Assembly (NCBI RefSeq): GCF_029360775.1
Contig: NZ_JARKMZ010000001.1
Span: 62,001 to 126,000, forward strand
DNA from: Daejeonella sp. H1SJ63
GTDB taxonomy: Bacteria; Bacteroidota; Bacteroidia; Sphingobacteriales; Sphingobacteriaceae
Length of the DNA: 64,000 bases
Direction of reading: 5' to 3'
Shown here one piece after another: positions 1 through 9,068 of the stretch; position 1 is the first letter of the stretch, and each line of letters opens with the position of its first letter. The position numbers and the translations under genes were made by a program. The notes under the pieces are model-generated. The model did not search any database, was not told the DNA's origin, and worked only from the letters and a program-made list of their open reading frames with translations.

Positions 1-456
1 TGCTTTAATTTCAGACTGATAATTTTCTATGCAAAGTTTGAAAGTGCCTGTACTGTTATTTGCCCCGCTTATTCCAATAAAATAGGTGATGCCCGGAACT
101 AATCCTGCACCGGTTATAATGGTTGTATTACCATCTTGTATTGTCTGTACAGTTCTTTGTGTGCCATCGCAGGCATTGTACAAACGAATTTCAGGTGATT
201 GTAAAGTACCGCTACCCGGAGAACCGCTAACGGTCACTTTAACTTCAAAATTTCTTGCATTAAACTTAAACCATACATCATTTCCAGTTCCAATGAAAGT
301 GGGAGTGGCGTTTATATTGCTATACTGTGCATTACCTGAACAATATTCACGGGCATCAGTAATTTCAATAGCATTAATGCAATCATCATTTGCAGGTTGT
401 GCATAGACAATACAAACAGAAATTAACAGAAATAATATCAGAAAAAAATATTTCAA
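1..456 (-). CDS. Secreted surface/adhesin-like protein, N-terminal part only
   Basis: A reading frame without stops runs leftwards from a TTG codon at 456 off the window edge (152 codons seen). No in-frame ATG lies upstream before the SDR terminator, so TTG is the best start. The first ~20 residues form a signal peptide (LKYFFLILFLLISVCIVYAQ), followed by the PANDDCINAIEI-type opening and a WFKFNA strand. These recur at the N-terminus of large Bacteroidota secreted proteins with CUB- or pre-peptidase-like beta-sandwiches, many of which end in a type 9 secretion sorting domain. The C-terminus is outside the window, so secretion by T9SS is inference. Function unknown. Confidence 0.6.
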   Translation of the reverse strand, partial: MKYFFLILFLLISVCIVYAQPANDDCINAIEITDAREYCSGNAQYSNINATPTFIGTGNDVWFKFNARNFEVKVTVSGSPGSGTLQSPEIRLYNACDGTQRTVQTIQDGNTTIITGAGLVPGITYFIGISGANNSTGTFKLCIENYQSEIKA

Positions 457-489
457 TTTTATAGTACTGGCTATTACGAAAATACGAAA

Positions 490-520
490 AAGCCCTCCAC
501 ATCTATTGATGGGAGGGCTT
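490..520 (-). terminator. Rho-independent terminator of the SDR gene
   Basis: The arm AAGCCCTCC at 490-498 pairs with GGAGGGCTT at 512-520, with an inner CAT/ATG pairing. On the minus strand the hairpin is followed by a T run. It lies about 35 bp past the stop of the SDR gene. Confidence 0.8.
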
Positions 521-554
521 ATAAATTTTGCCATCAGGTAGGATAGCAATTAAA

Positions 555-1421
555 TTATTTATTCAGTATCCCCTTTCTTACCTGGGCTTTCAATAGTTCT
601 CCATCAGGATCCAGACTTGTTTTTAATTTTGTAAATGCCAGGGTACCTTCAGAAGTGAGGTAGCGAACTTTAGGATGCGGATCGTTCATACACCCGATGA
701 TTACCGCAGCGATATCTGAGGGCTTTTGAAATGCCTTTTCCTTAAATTCATCGGTAAAAGTGGCCCGGTATCCCATATAGGTTTCCATCAGGGGTTTATA
801 ATCATCATTGAGAATTCCACCGGTCGATTCGAAATATTCGGTCAGGCTGTTTCCAAACTCTGTTATTGTGCCTCCCGGTTCAATCAGTGAAATATTGATT
901 CCGAAATAAGGCTCCAGGTAGGTTGCAAGACTTTCGCTCAAACCTTCGAGCGCAAATTTTGCAGCACAATAGATCTCATTTACCGGTGATCCCACGATTC
1001 CTCCAACCGAAGATACATTGATGATATGCCCGCTTTTTTGATTGCGCATATATGGCATTACCGCTTTACAGCACCGGATCGGGCCATAGAAGTTCACGTC
1101 CATCACCTGCTGAATTTCTTCCATGCTGGCCTGCTCCATCGGTTTGATGAATCCTGCTCCGGCATTATTGATCAAAACATCGATTCTGCTTTCATTTGAG
1201 ATGATTTCGGAAATACAGGTATGAATGCTTTTTTCATCCTGAACATCCAGTTGCCTGATATTGAGCTTTACATTTCTCTTTTCAACCTCAGTGTCGAGCA
1301 ATGACCTCTTATTCAGATCACGCATGGTTGCATAAACCTGATGCCCCTGTTCTGCAAGCTGCACAGCAGTTTCAAGTCCGATACCTGTTGATGTTCCTGT
1401 TATTAATATAACTTTTGCCAT
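555..1421 (-). CDS. Short-chain dehydrogenase/reductase (SDR)
   Basis: Classical SDR of 288 residues, an NAD(P)-dependent oxidoreductase of unknown substrate. It shows the Rossmann cofactor motif TGTSTGIG near the N-terminus, NNAG in the middle, and the catalytic Ser (NVSS) and YCAAK. I start it at the ATG at 1421 (MAKVILITG) and not at the in-frame codon at 1454. The longer version would add eleven residues encoded by the aconitase terminator region, and SDRs normally begin just before the first beta strand. It is monocistronic, flanked on both sides by terminator hairpins. The C-terminal ~60 residues, usual for substrate binding, give no recognisable specificity. Confidence 0.9.
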   Translation of the reverse strand: MAKVILITGTSTGIGLETAVQLAEQGHQVYATMRDLNKRSLLDTEVEKRNVKLNIRQLDVQDEKSIHTCISEIISNESRIDVLINNAGAGFIKPMEQASMEEIQQVMDVNFYGPIRCCKAVMPYMRNQKSGHIINVSSVGGIVGSPVNEIYCAAKFALEGLSESLATYLEPYFGINISLIEPGGTITEFGNSLTEYFESTGGILNDDYKPLMETYMGYRATFTDEFKEKAFQKPSDIAAVIIGCMNDPHPKVRYLTSEGTLAFTKLKTSLDPDGELLKAQVRKGILNK

Positions 1422-1450
1422 GGTAAATGATTTTAGAAAAATTAACAGAA

Positions 1451-1487
1451 GCAAAAAGCCAAAAGTGTTGAACTTTTGGCTTTTTGC
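1451..1487 (-). terminator. Terminator of the aconitase gene
   Basis: Perfect 16-bp inverted repeat: 1451-1466 (GCAAAAAGCCAAAAGT) pairs with 1472-1487 across a 5-nt loop. It starts 25 bp past the aconitase stop. The A/T flanks of the stem would provide a U-rich tail in either direction. Confidence 0.85.
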
Positions 1488-1511
1488 TATATTATAAAAT
1501 CGCTTATTGAA

Positions 1512-3779
1512 TTAAGCTTTCTGATTCATTCTGATGATATTTAATGCACCACCTGCTTTGAACCACTCAATTTGCTGTTCATTGTAAGTATGGTTTACAT
1601 TAAATGACTCTGATTTGCCATCAGCGTGATTCAATACAATTGTTAGTTGCTTACCCGGTGCAAAATCATTTAAGCCGGTGATGTCGATTACATCATCCTC
1701 AAGGATGCGGTCATAATCATTTGCATCAGCAAATGTCAATGCAAGCATACCTTGTTTCTTAAGATTTGTTTCGTGGATACGGGCAAAAGATTTAACAAGA
1801 ATTGCACGAACACCAAGGTGTCTTGGCTCCATTGCTGCGTGTTCACGTGAAGAACCTTCACCGTAGTTTTCATCACCAACAACGATACTTCCAATGCCTG
1901 CGGCTTTGTAAGCACGGGCTGTAGCAGGTACTGCTCCATATTCTCCGTTAAGCTGGTTCTTAACGGTATCAGCTTTATCATTGAAGAAGTTGGTAGCACC
2001 GATAAGCATATTGTTGGAAATGTTATCCAGGTGACCTCTGAATTTTAACCATGGGCCAGCCATAGAGATATGGTCAGTAGTACATTTTCCTTTTGCTTTG
2101 ATCAGAAGTTTTAATCCTTTAACATCAGTACCTTCCCAAGCTTTGAACGGATCAAGTAATTGTAAACGTGCAGATGCAGGATCGACAATGACACTTACTT
2201 TGCTTCCATCTTCTGCAGGAGCCTGATATCCGGCATCTTCAACTGCAAAGCCTTTTAACGGCATTTCAAGTCCCTGTGGTTCATCAAGCTTAACCTGCTC
2301 GCCTGCCGAGTTGGTCAGGGTATCAGTCATTGGATTGAAAGCAAGATCACCGGCTATAGTTAATGCAGTAACGATCTCAGGAGATGCTACGAATGCATGA
2401 GTATTCGGGTTTCCGTCGTTACGGGCTTTGAAGTTTCTGTTGAATGAAGTAATGATTGAGTTTTTACGGGTAGGATCATCGCTATGACGAGCCCACTGCC
2501 CGATACATGGTCCGCATGCATTTGCAAGAACCACACCACCCATTTTTTCAAAAGTATCCAGGTAACCATCACGCTCTACGGTATAACGAACTAATTCAGA
2601 TCCCGGAGTGATAGTAAATTCAGCTTTAGCAACAAGGTTTTTATCTACCGCCTGTTTTGCAAGAGAAGCTGCTCTTGAAATATCCTCGTAAGAAGAGTTG
2701 GTACAAGAACCGATCAGACCAACCTCCAGTGTCTGAGGCCATCCGTTTTCTTTAACAGCAGCAGCAAATTTAGAGATAGGCCATGCCATATCCGGAGTGA
2801 ATGGTCCGTTTACATGTGGCTCTAACGAAGAAAGATCAATCTCGATAACCTGATCGAAATATTTCTCAGGATTAGCATAAACTTCATCATCGCCGGTTAA
2901 GTGTTCTTTAACCTGATCAGCAAGTTTTGCGATCTCTTCTCTTTCAGTACCTTTTAAGTAAGTAGCAATTTTATCATCGTAACCGAATACTGAAGTGGTA
3001 GCACCAATTTCAGCACCCATATTACAGATTGTACCTTTTCCTGTTGCAGAAAGTGATCTTGCACCTTCGCCGAAGTATTCAACGATTGCACCTGTACCAC
3101 CTTTTACAGTAAGGATTCCGGCTACTTTAAGAATCACGTCTTTTGCAGAAGCCCAGCCTGAAAGTTTACCGGTTAATTTTACTCCGATAAGTTTAGGGAA
3201 TTTTAACTCCCATGCCAAACCTGCCATTACATCACATGCATCAGCACCACCAACACCAATTGCGATCATACCCAAACCACCTGCATTTGGTGTATGAGAG
3301 TCAGTACCGATCATCATTCCACCAGGGAATGCATAATTTTCTAAAACTACCTGGTGAATAATACCTGCACCCGGTTTCCAGAAACCAATTCCGTATTTGT
3401 TTGAAACTGAAGCAAGGAAGTCATAAACCTCTTTGTTTTGAGTATTGGCAGTTGCCAAATCCTGATCAGCTCCGATTTTTGCCTGAATAAGGTGATCGCA
3501 GTGTACAGTAGACGGAACAGCAACAGTTGGTCTTCCTGCCTGCATAAATTGCAAAAGTGCCATTTGCGCAGTAGCATCCTGCATCGCAACGCGGTCAGGA
3601 GCAAAATCAACATAAGTTACTCCGCGTTCATGCGCTTCTGTAGCATTACCTTCCCATAAGTGGGCGTATAAAATTTTCTCTGTTAATGTAAGTGGCTTAC
3701 CAACAACTTTACGTGCAGCCGCAATACGCGGACCGTAGTTGTTATAAACCTTTTTGATCATGTCTAAATCAAATGCCAT
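1512..3779 (-). CDS. acnA: Aconitate hydratase (mitochondrial type)
   Basis: TCA-cycle aconitase, which interconverts citrate and isocitrate through cis-aconitate using a [4Fe-4S] cluster. At 755 residues it matches the length of mitochondrial-type aconitases. The cluster cysteines are visible at Cys359 ([10 protein letters not shown]) and at Cys422/Cys425 (NACGPCIG). The substrate-binding TDSHTPN stretch lies near residue 160, and the mobile C-terminal swivel domain contains GSSREHAA. The start [10 protein letters not shown] is the only sensible one. The symbol acnA is used loosely: Bacteroidota aconitase is closer to eukaryotic ACO2 than to E. coli AcnA. It has its own terminator and is probably monocistronic. 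Confidence 0.95.
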   Translation of the reverse strand: MAFDLDMIKKVYNNYGPRIAAARKVVGKPLTLTEKILYAHLWEGNATEAHERGVTYVDFAPDRVAMQDATAQMALLQFMQAGRPTVAVPSTVHCDHLIQAKIGADQDLATANTQNKEVYDFLASVSNKYGIGFWKPGAGIIHQVVLENYAFPGGMMIGTDSHTPNAGGLGMIAIGVGGADACDVMAGLAWELKFPKLIGVKLTGKLSGWASAKDVILKVAGILTVKGGTGAIVEYFGEGARSLSATGKGTICNMGAEIGATTSVFGYDDKIATYLKGTEREEIAKLADQVKEHLTGDDEVYANPEKYFDQVIEIDLSSLEPHVNGPFTPDMAWPISKFAAAVKENGWPQTLEVGLIGSCTNSSYEDISRAASLAKQAVDKNLVAKAEFTITPGSELVRYTVERDGYLDTFEKMGGVVLANACGPCIGQWARHSDDPTRKNSIITSFNRNFKARNDGNPNTHAFVASPEIVTALTIAGDLAFNPMTDTLTNSAGEQVKLDEPQGLEMPLKGFAVEDAGYQAPAEDGSKVSVIVDPASARLQLLDPFKAWEGTDVKGLKLLIKAKGKCTTDHISMAGPWLKFRGHLDNISNNMLIGATNFFNDKADTVKNQLNGEYGAVPATARAYKAAGIGSIVVGDENYGEGSSREHAAMEPRHLGVRAILVKSFARIHETNLKKQGMLALTFADANDYDRILEDDVIDITGLNDFAPGKQLTIVLNHADGKSESFNVNHTYNEQQIEWFKAGGALNIIRMNQKA

Positions 3780-3904
3780 GTTATTTGCTTGATTTTAATT
3801 TATTTCCAATTATAACTGACAGCGAAGTTACATAAAACGACCTTAAAAATGAATAGGAGAGGACAAGGAAATCAGAAAAAATGTACATTATAAGTAAAAT
3901 AATA

Positions 3905-3937
3905 CAAAGCCTCCGCATTTTTTAACCGAAGGCTTTG
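3905..3937 (-). terminator. Terminator-like hairpin upstream of aconitase
   Basis: CAAAGCCT (3905-3912) pairs with AGGCTTTG (3930-3937), with an inner CG/CG pair. It lies about 260 bp past the DUF302 stop and could end that transcript or a separate small RNA. Confidence 0.6.
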
Positions 3938-4023
3938 ATAGTATATAATGGAAATGTGTAATTAATGGATCTCTTTGAGTACTTTATTTTTGTTTGAAAA
4001 GTTCTGAACTCTGGTGTAATTCA

Positions 4024-4143
4024 CATCTCAGGTAAGCGTGAGGACTTTTTTCTCATGCTTCTTACTCCGCAATATTTTACCTGAGAGAGGATAACTGCCG
4101 GCATAGCTGCCTATCTGATCCTTATAATTTATACACTGAGATG
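4024..4143. ncRNA. Candidate switch-like structured RNA element
   Basis: CATCTCAG at 4024-4031 is complementary to CTGAGATG at 4136-4143 (8 bp). The overlapping TCTCAGGTAA at 4026-4035 is also complementary to TTACCTGAGA at 4077-4086 (10 bp), so the two helices cannot coexist. Smaller local stems lie inside: GTGAG/CTCAT at 4038-4056, and GGCA/TGCC near 4100. Strand is not certain. On the minus strand it would be the 3' UTR of the DUF302 gene or an independent small RNA ending at the 3905-3937 hairpin. It matches no riboswitch class I know. Confidence 0.3.
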
Positions 4144-4195
4144 GCAACATATTCAATCAGGTTTTTACTTCATGTACCCTGCTTATCTGATTGGT

Positions 4196-4582
4196 TTAAA
4201 GATTCTGAATTACTCTGCTGAGTTTTTCTCTGACAGAGGTAGCAACAGAACCTAAAGTATCGTTTTTGATAGCCATCATAGATGCCACAGGGTCAACAGC
4301 TGTTACTTCAATTTGTCCTCCTTCATGCTCCTGTACAATCACATTGCATGGAAGCATGGTGCCGATTTTATCTTCAGCTTTGATTGCCTCAAATGCAAAA
4401 TTAGGATTGCAGGCACCCAGAATGCGGTATTTACGAAAATCAATATCCAGTTTCTTTTTGAAGGTTTCCTTAACATCAATTTCAGTTAGTATTCCAAATC
4501 CTTCTTTTTTTAATTCTTCGCTTACTCTTGCTATTGCAGTATCGAAATCTGTATTTAATGTTTTTGAAAAAAAGTAGCTCAT
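4196..4582 (-). CDS. DUF302 domain protein
   Basis: 128-residue protein that is nearly all DUF302. The diagnostic stretch LGACNPNFAFEAI followed by IGTMLPCNVIV lies in the middle, with the conserved cysteines in GACNP and LPCNV. There is no signal peptide. The biochemical role of DUF302 is not settled. The fold is a small alpha/beta dimer, and homologues often sit near redox or stress genes. No functional partner is evident here: upstream is a 334-bp gap and downstream the structured intergenic region before aconitase. Function unknown beyond the domain. Confidence 0.85.
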   Translation of the reverse strand: MSYFFSKTLNTDFDTAIARVSEELKKEGFGILTEIDVKETFKKKLDIDFRKYRILGACNPNFAFEAIKAEDKIGTMLPCNVIVQEHEGGQIEVTAVDPVASMMAIKNDTLGSVATSVREKLSRVIQNL

Positions 4583-4916
4583 GATTTTGTTTTTTAGGTT
4601 TTATTGATACTCAAATATCCTTATTTTTTCATCTTTTTGACTGTTACTTCTGTTACAATTTTCATTCAATTAAATAAGATTGCGTCTTCCTTAAATCAAA
4701 TAATTAAGACTGGCAGCAAATAGATTTTAAATAAAAATCTATTTATCTTTTTTGCAATGAGAATAAAATGTATCCAAAGCTCTGGTTTAGTGCTGCTTAT
4801 GCTATTGCGGGTCAGCAATCTACCCTGGTAATAATAAATCCGGTACGTTCAGTTAATACATGGGATACAGGTTTGCAGTAGCAGGGGGTAAAGATCAGCT
4901 GCGAAGAACATTTAAT
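4583..4916. other. Intergenic region, nothing recognisable
   Basis: 334 bp, AT-rich, containing the upstream region of the DUF302 gene. A 38-codon plus-strand frame (about 4767-4883) has no ribosome-binding site or recognisable product. No RNA or repeat is seen. Confidence 0.4.
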
Positions 4917-5273
4917 TCAATTTCCTTCGTAGATCACACCTGAAGTAGGAGTTTCCTTTAATTCGATTCGCTTCAAACCGGGGATAAGGGGTTTAATTTT
5001 TTCCCATAACCATACAGATAAAATTTCGCTGGTCGGGTTTTCAAGCCCCTGAATATTGTTCAGAACCTGATGATCCAGTATGTCAATAACCGGTTTGATG
5101 TGCATTTTGAGATCGGCGTAATCAATGATCCAACCGCTCTTCTCATCCGGTTTGCCCTCAACGAAAACGCTAAGAGCATAGGTGTGTCCGTGCATGTTTC
5201 CGCATTTATGCCCCACCGGAACATTAGGGAGGAAATGTGCAGAATCAAATGTGAATTGCTTGTATATTATCAT
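4917..5273 (-). CDS. queD: 6-carboxytetrahydropterin synthase (QueD/PTPS family)
   Basis: 118-residue T-fold enzyme. QueD converts 7,8-dihydroneopterin triphosphate to 6-carboxytetrahydropterin in the queuosine/7-deazaguanine pathway. The zinc ligands are visible as His in FDSAHF and the two His of MHGHTY, and the catalytic Cys lies in HKCGNMHGH. The C-terminal KETPTSGVIYEG matches the substrate-anchoring Glu motif of the family. Paralogous PTPS enzymes of biopterin synthesis share these motifs, so QueD is the likeliest but not the only reading. It lies 50 bp after the ketoacyl synthase gene and could be co-transcribed with it. No other queuosine gene is in the window. Confidence 0.88.
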   Translation of the reverse strand: MIIYKQFTFDSAHFLPNVPVGHKCGNMHGHTYALSVFVEGKPDEKSGWIIDYADLKMHIKPVIDILDHQVLNNIQGLENPTSEILSVWLWEKIKPLIPGLKRIELKETPTSGVIYEGN

Positions 5274-5323
5274 GGGGCAAAATTAGATTTTGCCCTACAT
5301 GATAAAAATGATCCTTATCAGTT

Positions 5324-6487
5324 TTAAAGATTATTTTCTATCAGAATACTGAGTGCAGTACCTCCGAATCCGGCGGCATTGATCAGTATTTTCCGGAGCT
5401 TTCTGTTTTGCTTTTGCTCAGGGAGATATGGAGCCTGAATGAAATGATCGTGTTTCAGCATGAGTAGTGCCATTTCAAGACTCAACGCTCCTGATGCCCC
5501 GAAGGTATGTCCGATTTTCCATTTGTTACCGGTTAGCAGAGGTTTGTTCTGACCAAATACAGACTCAAGAGCCTTCATTTCGGAATTATCTCCCAAAATA
5601 GTTCCCGGAGAGTGCATGATTATAACATCGATACTTTCTGGTTCATGCCCTTCCATTGCCATTTTCATTGATTTTTGAAGGCATTGAGCATCTGCTGATA
5701 ATGATGCGCCATGACTGATTATTTCTGTTCCATAGCCTATTCCGCTAATATATGCGAGTGCATTTTTAGAGGATAATTCCAGACAAAAGCAGGCTGCTCC
5801 TTCACCCAGTATCAGGGTATTCTGTTCTTTTGTAAGATCCATACTTCGGCATGGATAATCATTATTCAGGCCTGAATAAATTTTCAGGGCCTTCATTTGA
5901 GCAATAGTAAAACTGGTTAGCGGTGCCTCACTTCCTCCGGCAAGAAAACTTTTGCTAAAACCAGATTGGAGCCAGGCAGCTGCATTGGCAATTGATTGTA
6001 GTGCAGTTGAGCAGGTGGCAGAATGTGAAATAGAAGGCCCGCTATTGTTCAGATCGCAGGCAACCCAGCTGGCAATATTACCCAAAGTAGTACCCGGCGA
6101 TGTTAATGGGTTAACTTTCTGGCTGCCATTCTCAATAAATTCTCTGTGATATTTTTCGAATGTTTCAGTAGCTCCTCTGGAAGAGCCGATATTGATCCCA
6201 AATTCTTCATTTTTATTCCAGCCGGCATTTTCTACTGCAATTCTGGATGCTGCAAGAGCATAATGAACACTGGGATCCAGAGACTGATATTTTTTATCCC
6301 TTTTAAGTCCGAAAATTATTTCATTCCCCTCCGGAGTTAAAGCTGCAACCCAGTCTTCCGATACGTCAAACTGCTTTTTCATAAAGCAGTGCTGATTATC
6401 CAGATACCTGTTCCAGATATGTTCACTGTTTACGCCCAAAGCTGATATACTTCCGTATCCGCTGATTGCAATTTTTAGATTCTTCAT
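5324..6487 (-). CDS. Beta-ketoacyl-ACP synthase-like protein (FabF/KAS II fold)
   Basis: 387-residue thiolase-fold condensing enzyme. The Cys-His-His triad is present: Cys159 (SATCSTAL), His292 (MHSPGT) and His327 (KIGHTFGASG). The glycine-rich C-terminal signature (NAAGFGGTALS) is also there. The protein is shorter and more divergent than FabF (~410 residues), and the usual TKSxxGH is NKWKIGH. No acyl carrier protein or other fatty-acid gene lies near. It is therefore probably a specialised synthase (polyene or modified lipid type) and not the housekeeping FabF. The gene lies 58 bp downstream of the YhbP-like gene on the same strand. Confidence 0.85.
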   Translation of the reverse strand: MKNLKIAISGYGSISALGVNSEHIWNRYLDNQHCFMKKQFDVSEDWVAALTPEGNEIIFGLKRDKKYQSLDPSVHYALAASRIAVENAGWNKNEEFGINIGSSRGATETFEKYHREFIENGSQKVNPLTSPGTTLGNIASWVACDLNNSGPSISHSATCSTALQSIANAAAWLQSGFSKSFLAGGSEAPLTSFTIAQMKALKIYSGLNNDYPCRSMDLTKEQNTLILGEGAACFCLELSSKNALAYISGIGYGTEIISHGASLSADAQCLQKSMKMAMEGHEPESIDVIIMHSPGTILGDNSEMKALESVFGQNKPLLTGNKWKIGHTFGASGALSLEMALLMLKHDHFIQAPYLPEQKQNRKLRKILINAAGFGGTALSILIENNL

Positions 6488-6545
6488 TAAAACAGAAGCC
6501 TTTTATATGTTCAATTTTTCAGGTAGCTTAATCAGAATATCAGAA

Positions 6546-6980
6546 CTAGTACCTTGTTGCATCCCTTTCCCAGTGTAATTTTTTCCCGAAGAAATTCGTG
6601 TTATCTGACATTTTAACTTTTAACAGCTCAATACACCACACTTTACCGGGTTTTGCCAGAGCAAGCGGAAATACCTTATGATAGAATACTTCAGGATTGA
6701 TTTGCATTAAATAAGGCTCATTCAGAACCCGTCCTGTTAATTGTATTCCCTTTAATGCTAAAAAATCATGCTTTTCAGGCAAGATACTTCCTGCGATGTT
6801 TGAGTTTTCTGTAAGAAGCTTCGAATGTAGCGATGAAATTGAAGATTTGAAAAATAAGAGCTGGTTTTTTTCATCAAAAGCATAGAAGCAGTGGAAACAA
6901 TAAGGTTTGTTTTCCGCATCGATACATGAAATACTTGCTATTCGGTTAGCTTTGATGAAATCTTTAATTCCTTTTTCCAT
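6546..6980 (-). CDS. YhbP/UPF0306-like split-barrel flavin-fold protein
   Basis: 144 residues of the pyridoxamine-phosphate-oxidase-like split barrel. The C-terminus (DNTNFFGKKLHWERD) closely matches the end of E. coli YhbP (TDNTLGFGKKMIWLRD, from memory), and the N-terminal half has the barrel strand pattern with YCFHCFYAFDE. Members bind flavin or related cofactors, but the reaction of YhbP is not established. Cytoplasmic, with no signal peptide. It sits between the TonB receptor gene (55 bp upstream) and the ketoacyl synthase, possibly in one transcript. Confidence 0.75.
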   Translation of the reverse strand: MEKGIKDFIKANRIASISCIDAENKPYCFHCFYAFDEKNQLLFFKSSISSLHSKLLTENSNIAGSILPEKHDFLALKGIQLTGRVLNEPYLMQINPEVFYHKVFPLALAKPGKVWCIELLKVKMSDNTNFFGKKLHWERDATRY

Positions 6981-7035
6981 TTAAGTCTTATTTTATAAAT
7001 TCCTGCTAAATCTGACAGGCTATCAGATTATCTTT

Positions 7036-9063
7036 TTAAAACTTCATGGATAGCATCATATAAATGTTTCTTCCCGGACGAAGCATTTTACCCCAGTCGA
7101 GGTGCTCGTAATAAGCTTTGTCCAACAGGTTTTCGGCACCGGCGGATAATTCCAGTTTGTAAGTTTTTAATTGAAAGGTATAATTCGCCCTCAGGTTAAT
7201 GATTGAAAACCCCTGACTGCTTTTTTCTCCGAACTCCTGACTTATCCTGTTTTGCCCGCTGCTTAATTCATTTTCAGCCTGAATAAATAAATTATTATGA
7301 TTAAATCTCAGGCTGCTGACGGATTTGAATGGGGCAATCAGTGGCAGAGGATTTCCATTATTGTCTTTGCCATATAATAATTTCAGAGTGTTGTTAAAGC
7401 TAAAGTGCCTGTTGGCAAATTGATAGTTCATACTGCTTTCGGCACCGCTGACTCTGGCTGAAGGGATATTGAAATATGACCTCACTCCTGATGCTCCGAT
7501 TGTCATTACGCTCAGACCACTCTGTGTTTTTCCTAAAATATAATGCTGCAGATAACTTGTAAACCCGCTAATTTTAACTGAAAGATCACTGCCGGAATAG
7601 ATCAGATTTAACTCTGCATTCAATGCCTGTTCGTTCTTCAGGTCAGGATTTCCGATATAATCATGATTATCCATCCGGTTGAAAAGGTAAAAGCCAAACC
7701 GTTCGGAAGTAGTGGGATTCCGTTCGCTGTAACCGGCGCTGGCATAAAGGGAAAATTCTGAATTCAGATAGTGCGTGTACCCGGTGCTGAAGTTTTTCAG
7801 GATGCCCGTTTTTACTTTGGCAACATCATAACCCAGAACTGCAAACTGATCCTGTCCCATTTTGTCAGAAACCTTTGAGAAAGCGGCGTCTATACGTAAT
7901 TTCAGATCTATTCTGCTTTTATCGTTCAGACTGATCTGGTCCTGAGCAAATAAACCGGATACCGTTTGATGATTTACCGGCCAGGTAAGCATATACATAG
8001 GTGCACTGTTTGCCGGATACATGGTCATATCTGCTTTTACCCTGTTGTGATAGCTATCCAGTTTCAGATTAAATGTATGTTTCCCAGCACTTTTTAGCTG
8101 TGTTTGGACAAAAGCACCCTGGGTATCGCTCCATCCCGGCATATCCATATGTATTGGTACTACCGGTCTTTTGGTATCGTCCATTGCATGCCGGATACTG
8201 TTTGCATAAACTTTGGCTTCCAGTTCACTGATTATTCCGTTTTGCGGATTATTTTTAAAACTGAGAGCAGCAACTCTTGCCTTGGCATAAGCTACGTCCA
8301 TAGGCAGCGCAGGGTATCCGATATTCCATCCTTCATCAATCAGGACATCGGCTTTTAATGTGCTTGTTTTGCTGAGCTGGTATTTCCCTGAAATATTGGC
8401 ATTGGCCTTTTCATACTTTGAAAAATCCACTTTTTGATCCATGCCATTACGGTAATTCCCCGCTTTTCTGTAAACCCCGCTAATACGCATTGCCCATTTA
8501 GCTGAACTATAATCCATAGCAAGGATGTTCTGAACCGCTGAAGCTGCAGAATAGTAACCTGAAGCAATTGTGCCTGACAGTTTTTGCCCTGAATTAATCA
8601 TGGCCTCAGCCAATTTCAGGTTCAGCGTTCCTCCAACTGAGGACCCCATCGCCATTCCGTCGCCTGAATATTTTATATCAATACTTTTCAGGTTAACAGG
8701 TTCAGTATAAATGGTCACAGGATCCATTTTATCAGTACAGGCGCCAAAAAATTTCATTCCGTCGATCACCACATTTACCTGCCCTGCACTGAAAGCACGA
8801 AGGCTTGGTTCCATTCCGATCGGCCCCCGGCGGATGAGGCTTACGCCTTCAATTCTGGAAAGAATATCTTCAGTACTTGAGAGGCTTGATGACTGATAAA
8901 ATGCTGATCCGGGATGCTTGCTTTGTGTATATCCCTGAATCTGAATTTCTTTCAGAACAAGGTGTTTGAATACAGTGTCCTGCGTAGTCTGAGAAAATGC
9001 TGAGAAGCCGCCTGTAAGAGGCAGGCTGCTCAGCATCAAGAGAATTTTGAATGAGGGTTTCAT
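7036..9063 (-). CDS. TonB-dependent receptor, probable copper receptor (OprC/NosA-like)
   Basis: 675-residue outer-membrane receptor with a signal peptide ending near FSAFSQ, a plug domain (residues ~50-150) and a beta-barrel ending in an aromatic residue (MLSMKF). It lacks the carboxypeptidase-like domain of SusC proteins. The plug carries FFGACTDKMDPVT, which resembles the Cys/Met segment of the copper receptors OprC and NosA. The neighbouring Met/His-rich lipoprotein and small CxxxC protein fit copper. Copper specificity is inferred from this motif and context. The gene starts 5 bp after the lipoprotein stop, which indicates translational coupling in one operon. Confidence 0.85.
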   Translation of the reverse strand: MKPSFKILLMLSSLPLTGGFSAFSQTTQDTVFKHLVLKEIQIQGYTQSKHPGSAFYQSSSLSSTEDILSRIEGVSLIRRGPIGMEPSLRAFSAGQVNVVIDGMKFFGACTDKMDPVTIYTEPVNLKSIDIKYSGDGMAMGSSVGGTLNLKLAEAMINSGQKLSGTIASGYYSAASAVQNILAMDYSSAKWAMRISGVYRKAGNYRNGMDQKVDFSKYEKANANISGKYQLSKTSTLKADVLIDEGWNIGYPALPMDVAYAKARVAALSFKNNPQNGIISELEAKVYANSIRHAMDDTKRPVVPIHMDMPGWSDTQGAFVQTQLKSAGKHTFNLKLDSYHNRVKADMTMYPANSAPMYMLTWPVNHQTVSGLFAQDQISLNDKSRIDLKLRIDAAFSKVSDKMGQDQFAVLGYDVAKVKTGILKNFSTGYTHYLNSEFSLYASAGYSERNPTTSERFGFYLFNRMDNHDYIGNPDLKNEQALNAELNLIYSGSDLSVKISGFTSYLQHYILGKTQSGLSVMTIGASGVRSYFNIPSARVSGAESSMNYQFANRHFSFNNTLKLLYGKDNNGNPLPLIAPFKSVSSLRFNHNNLFIQAENELSSGQNRISQEFGEKSSQGFSIINLRANYTFQLKTYKLELSAGAENLLDKAYYEHLDWGKMLRPGRNIYMMLSMKF

Positions 9064-9068
9064 GTCAA

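Larger units (their letters stand above)
3780..4195. other. Intergenic region with candidate structured RNA
   Basis: 416 bp between aconitase and the DUF302 gene. It holds a terminator-like hairpin (3905-3937) and a stretch at 4024-4143 with two mutually exclusive long-range pairings. A 43-codon minus-strand frame inside it starting near 4152 has no homology that I recognise and no clear ribosome-binding site, so it is not called as a gene. Confidence 0.5.

Noticed and set aside
4080-4130. CTGAGAGAGG resembling a thiamine riboswitch core
   Set aside because: The other conserved TPP elements and a thiamine gene are absent.
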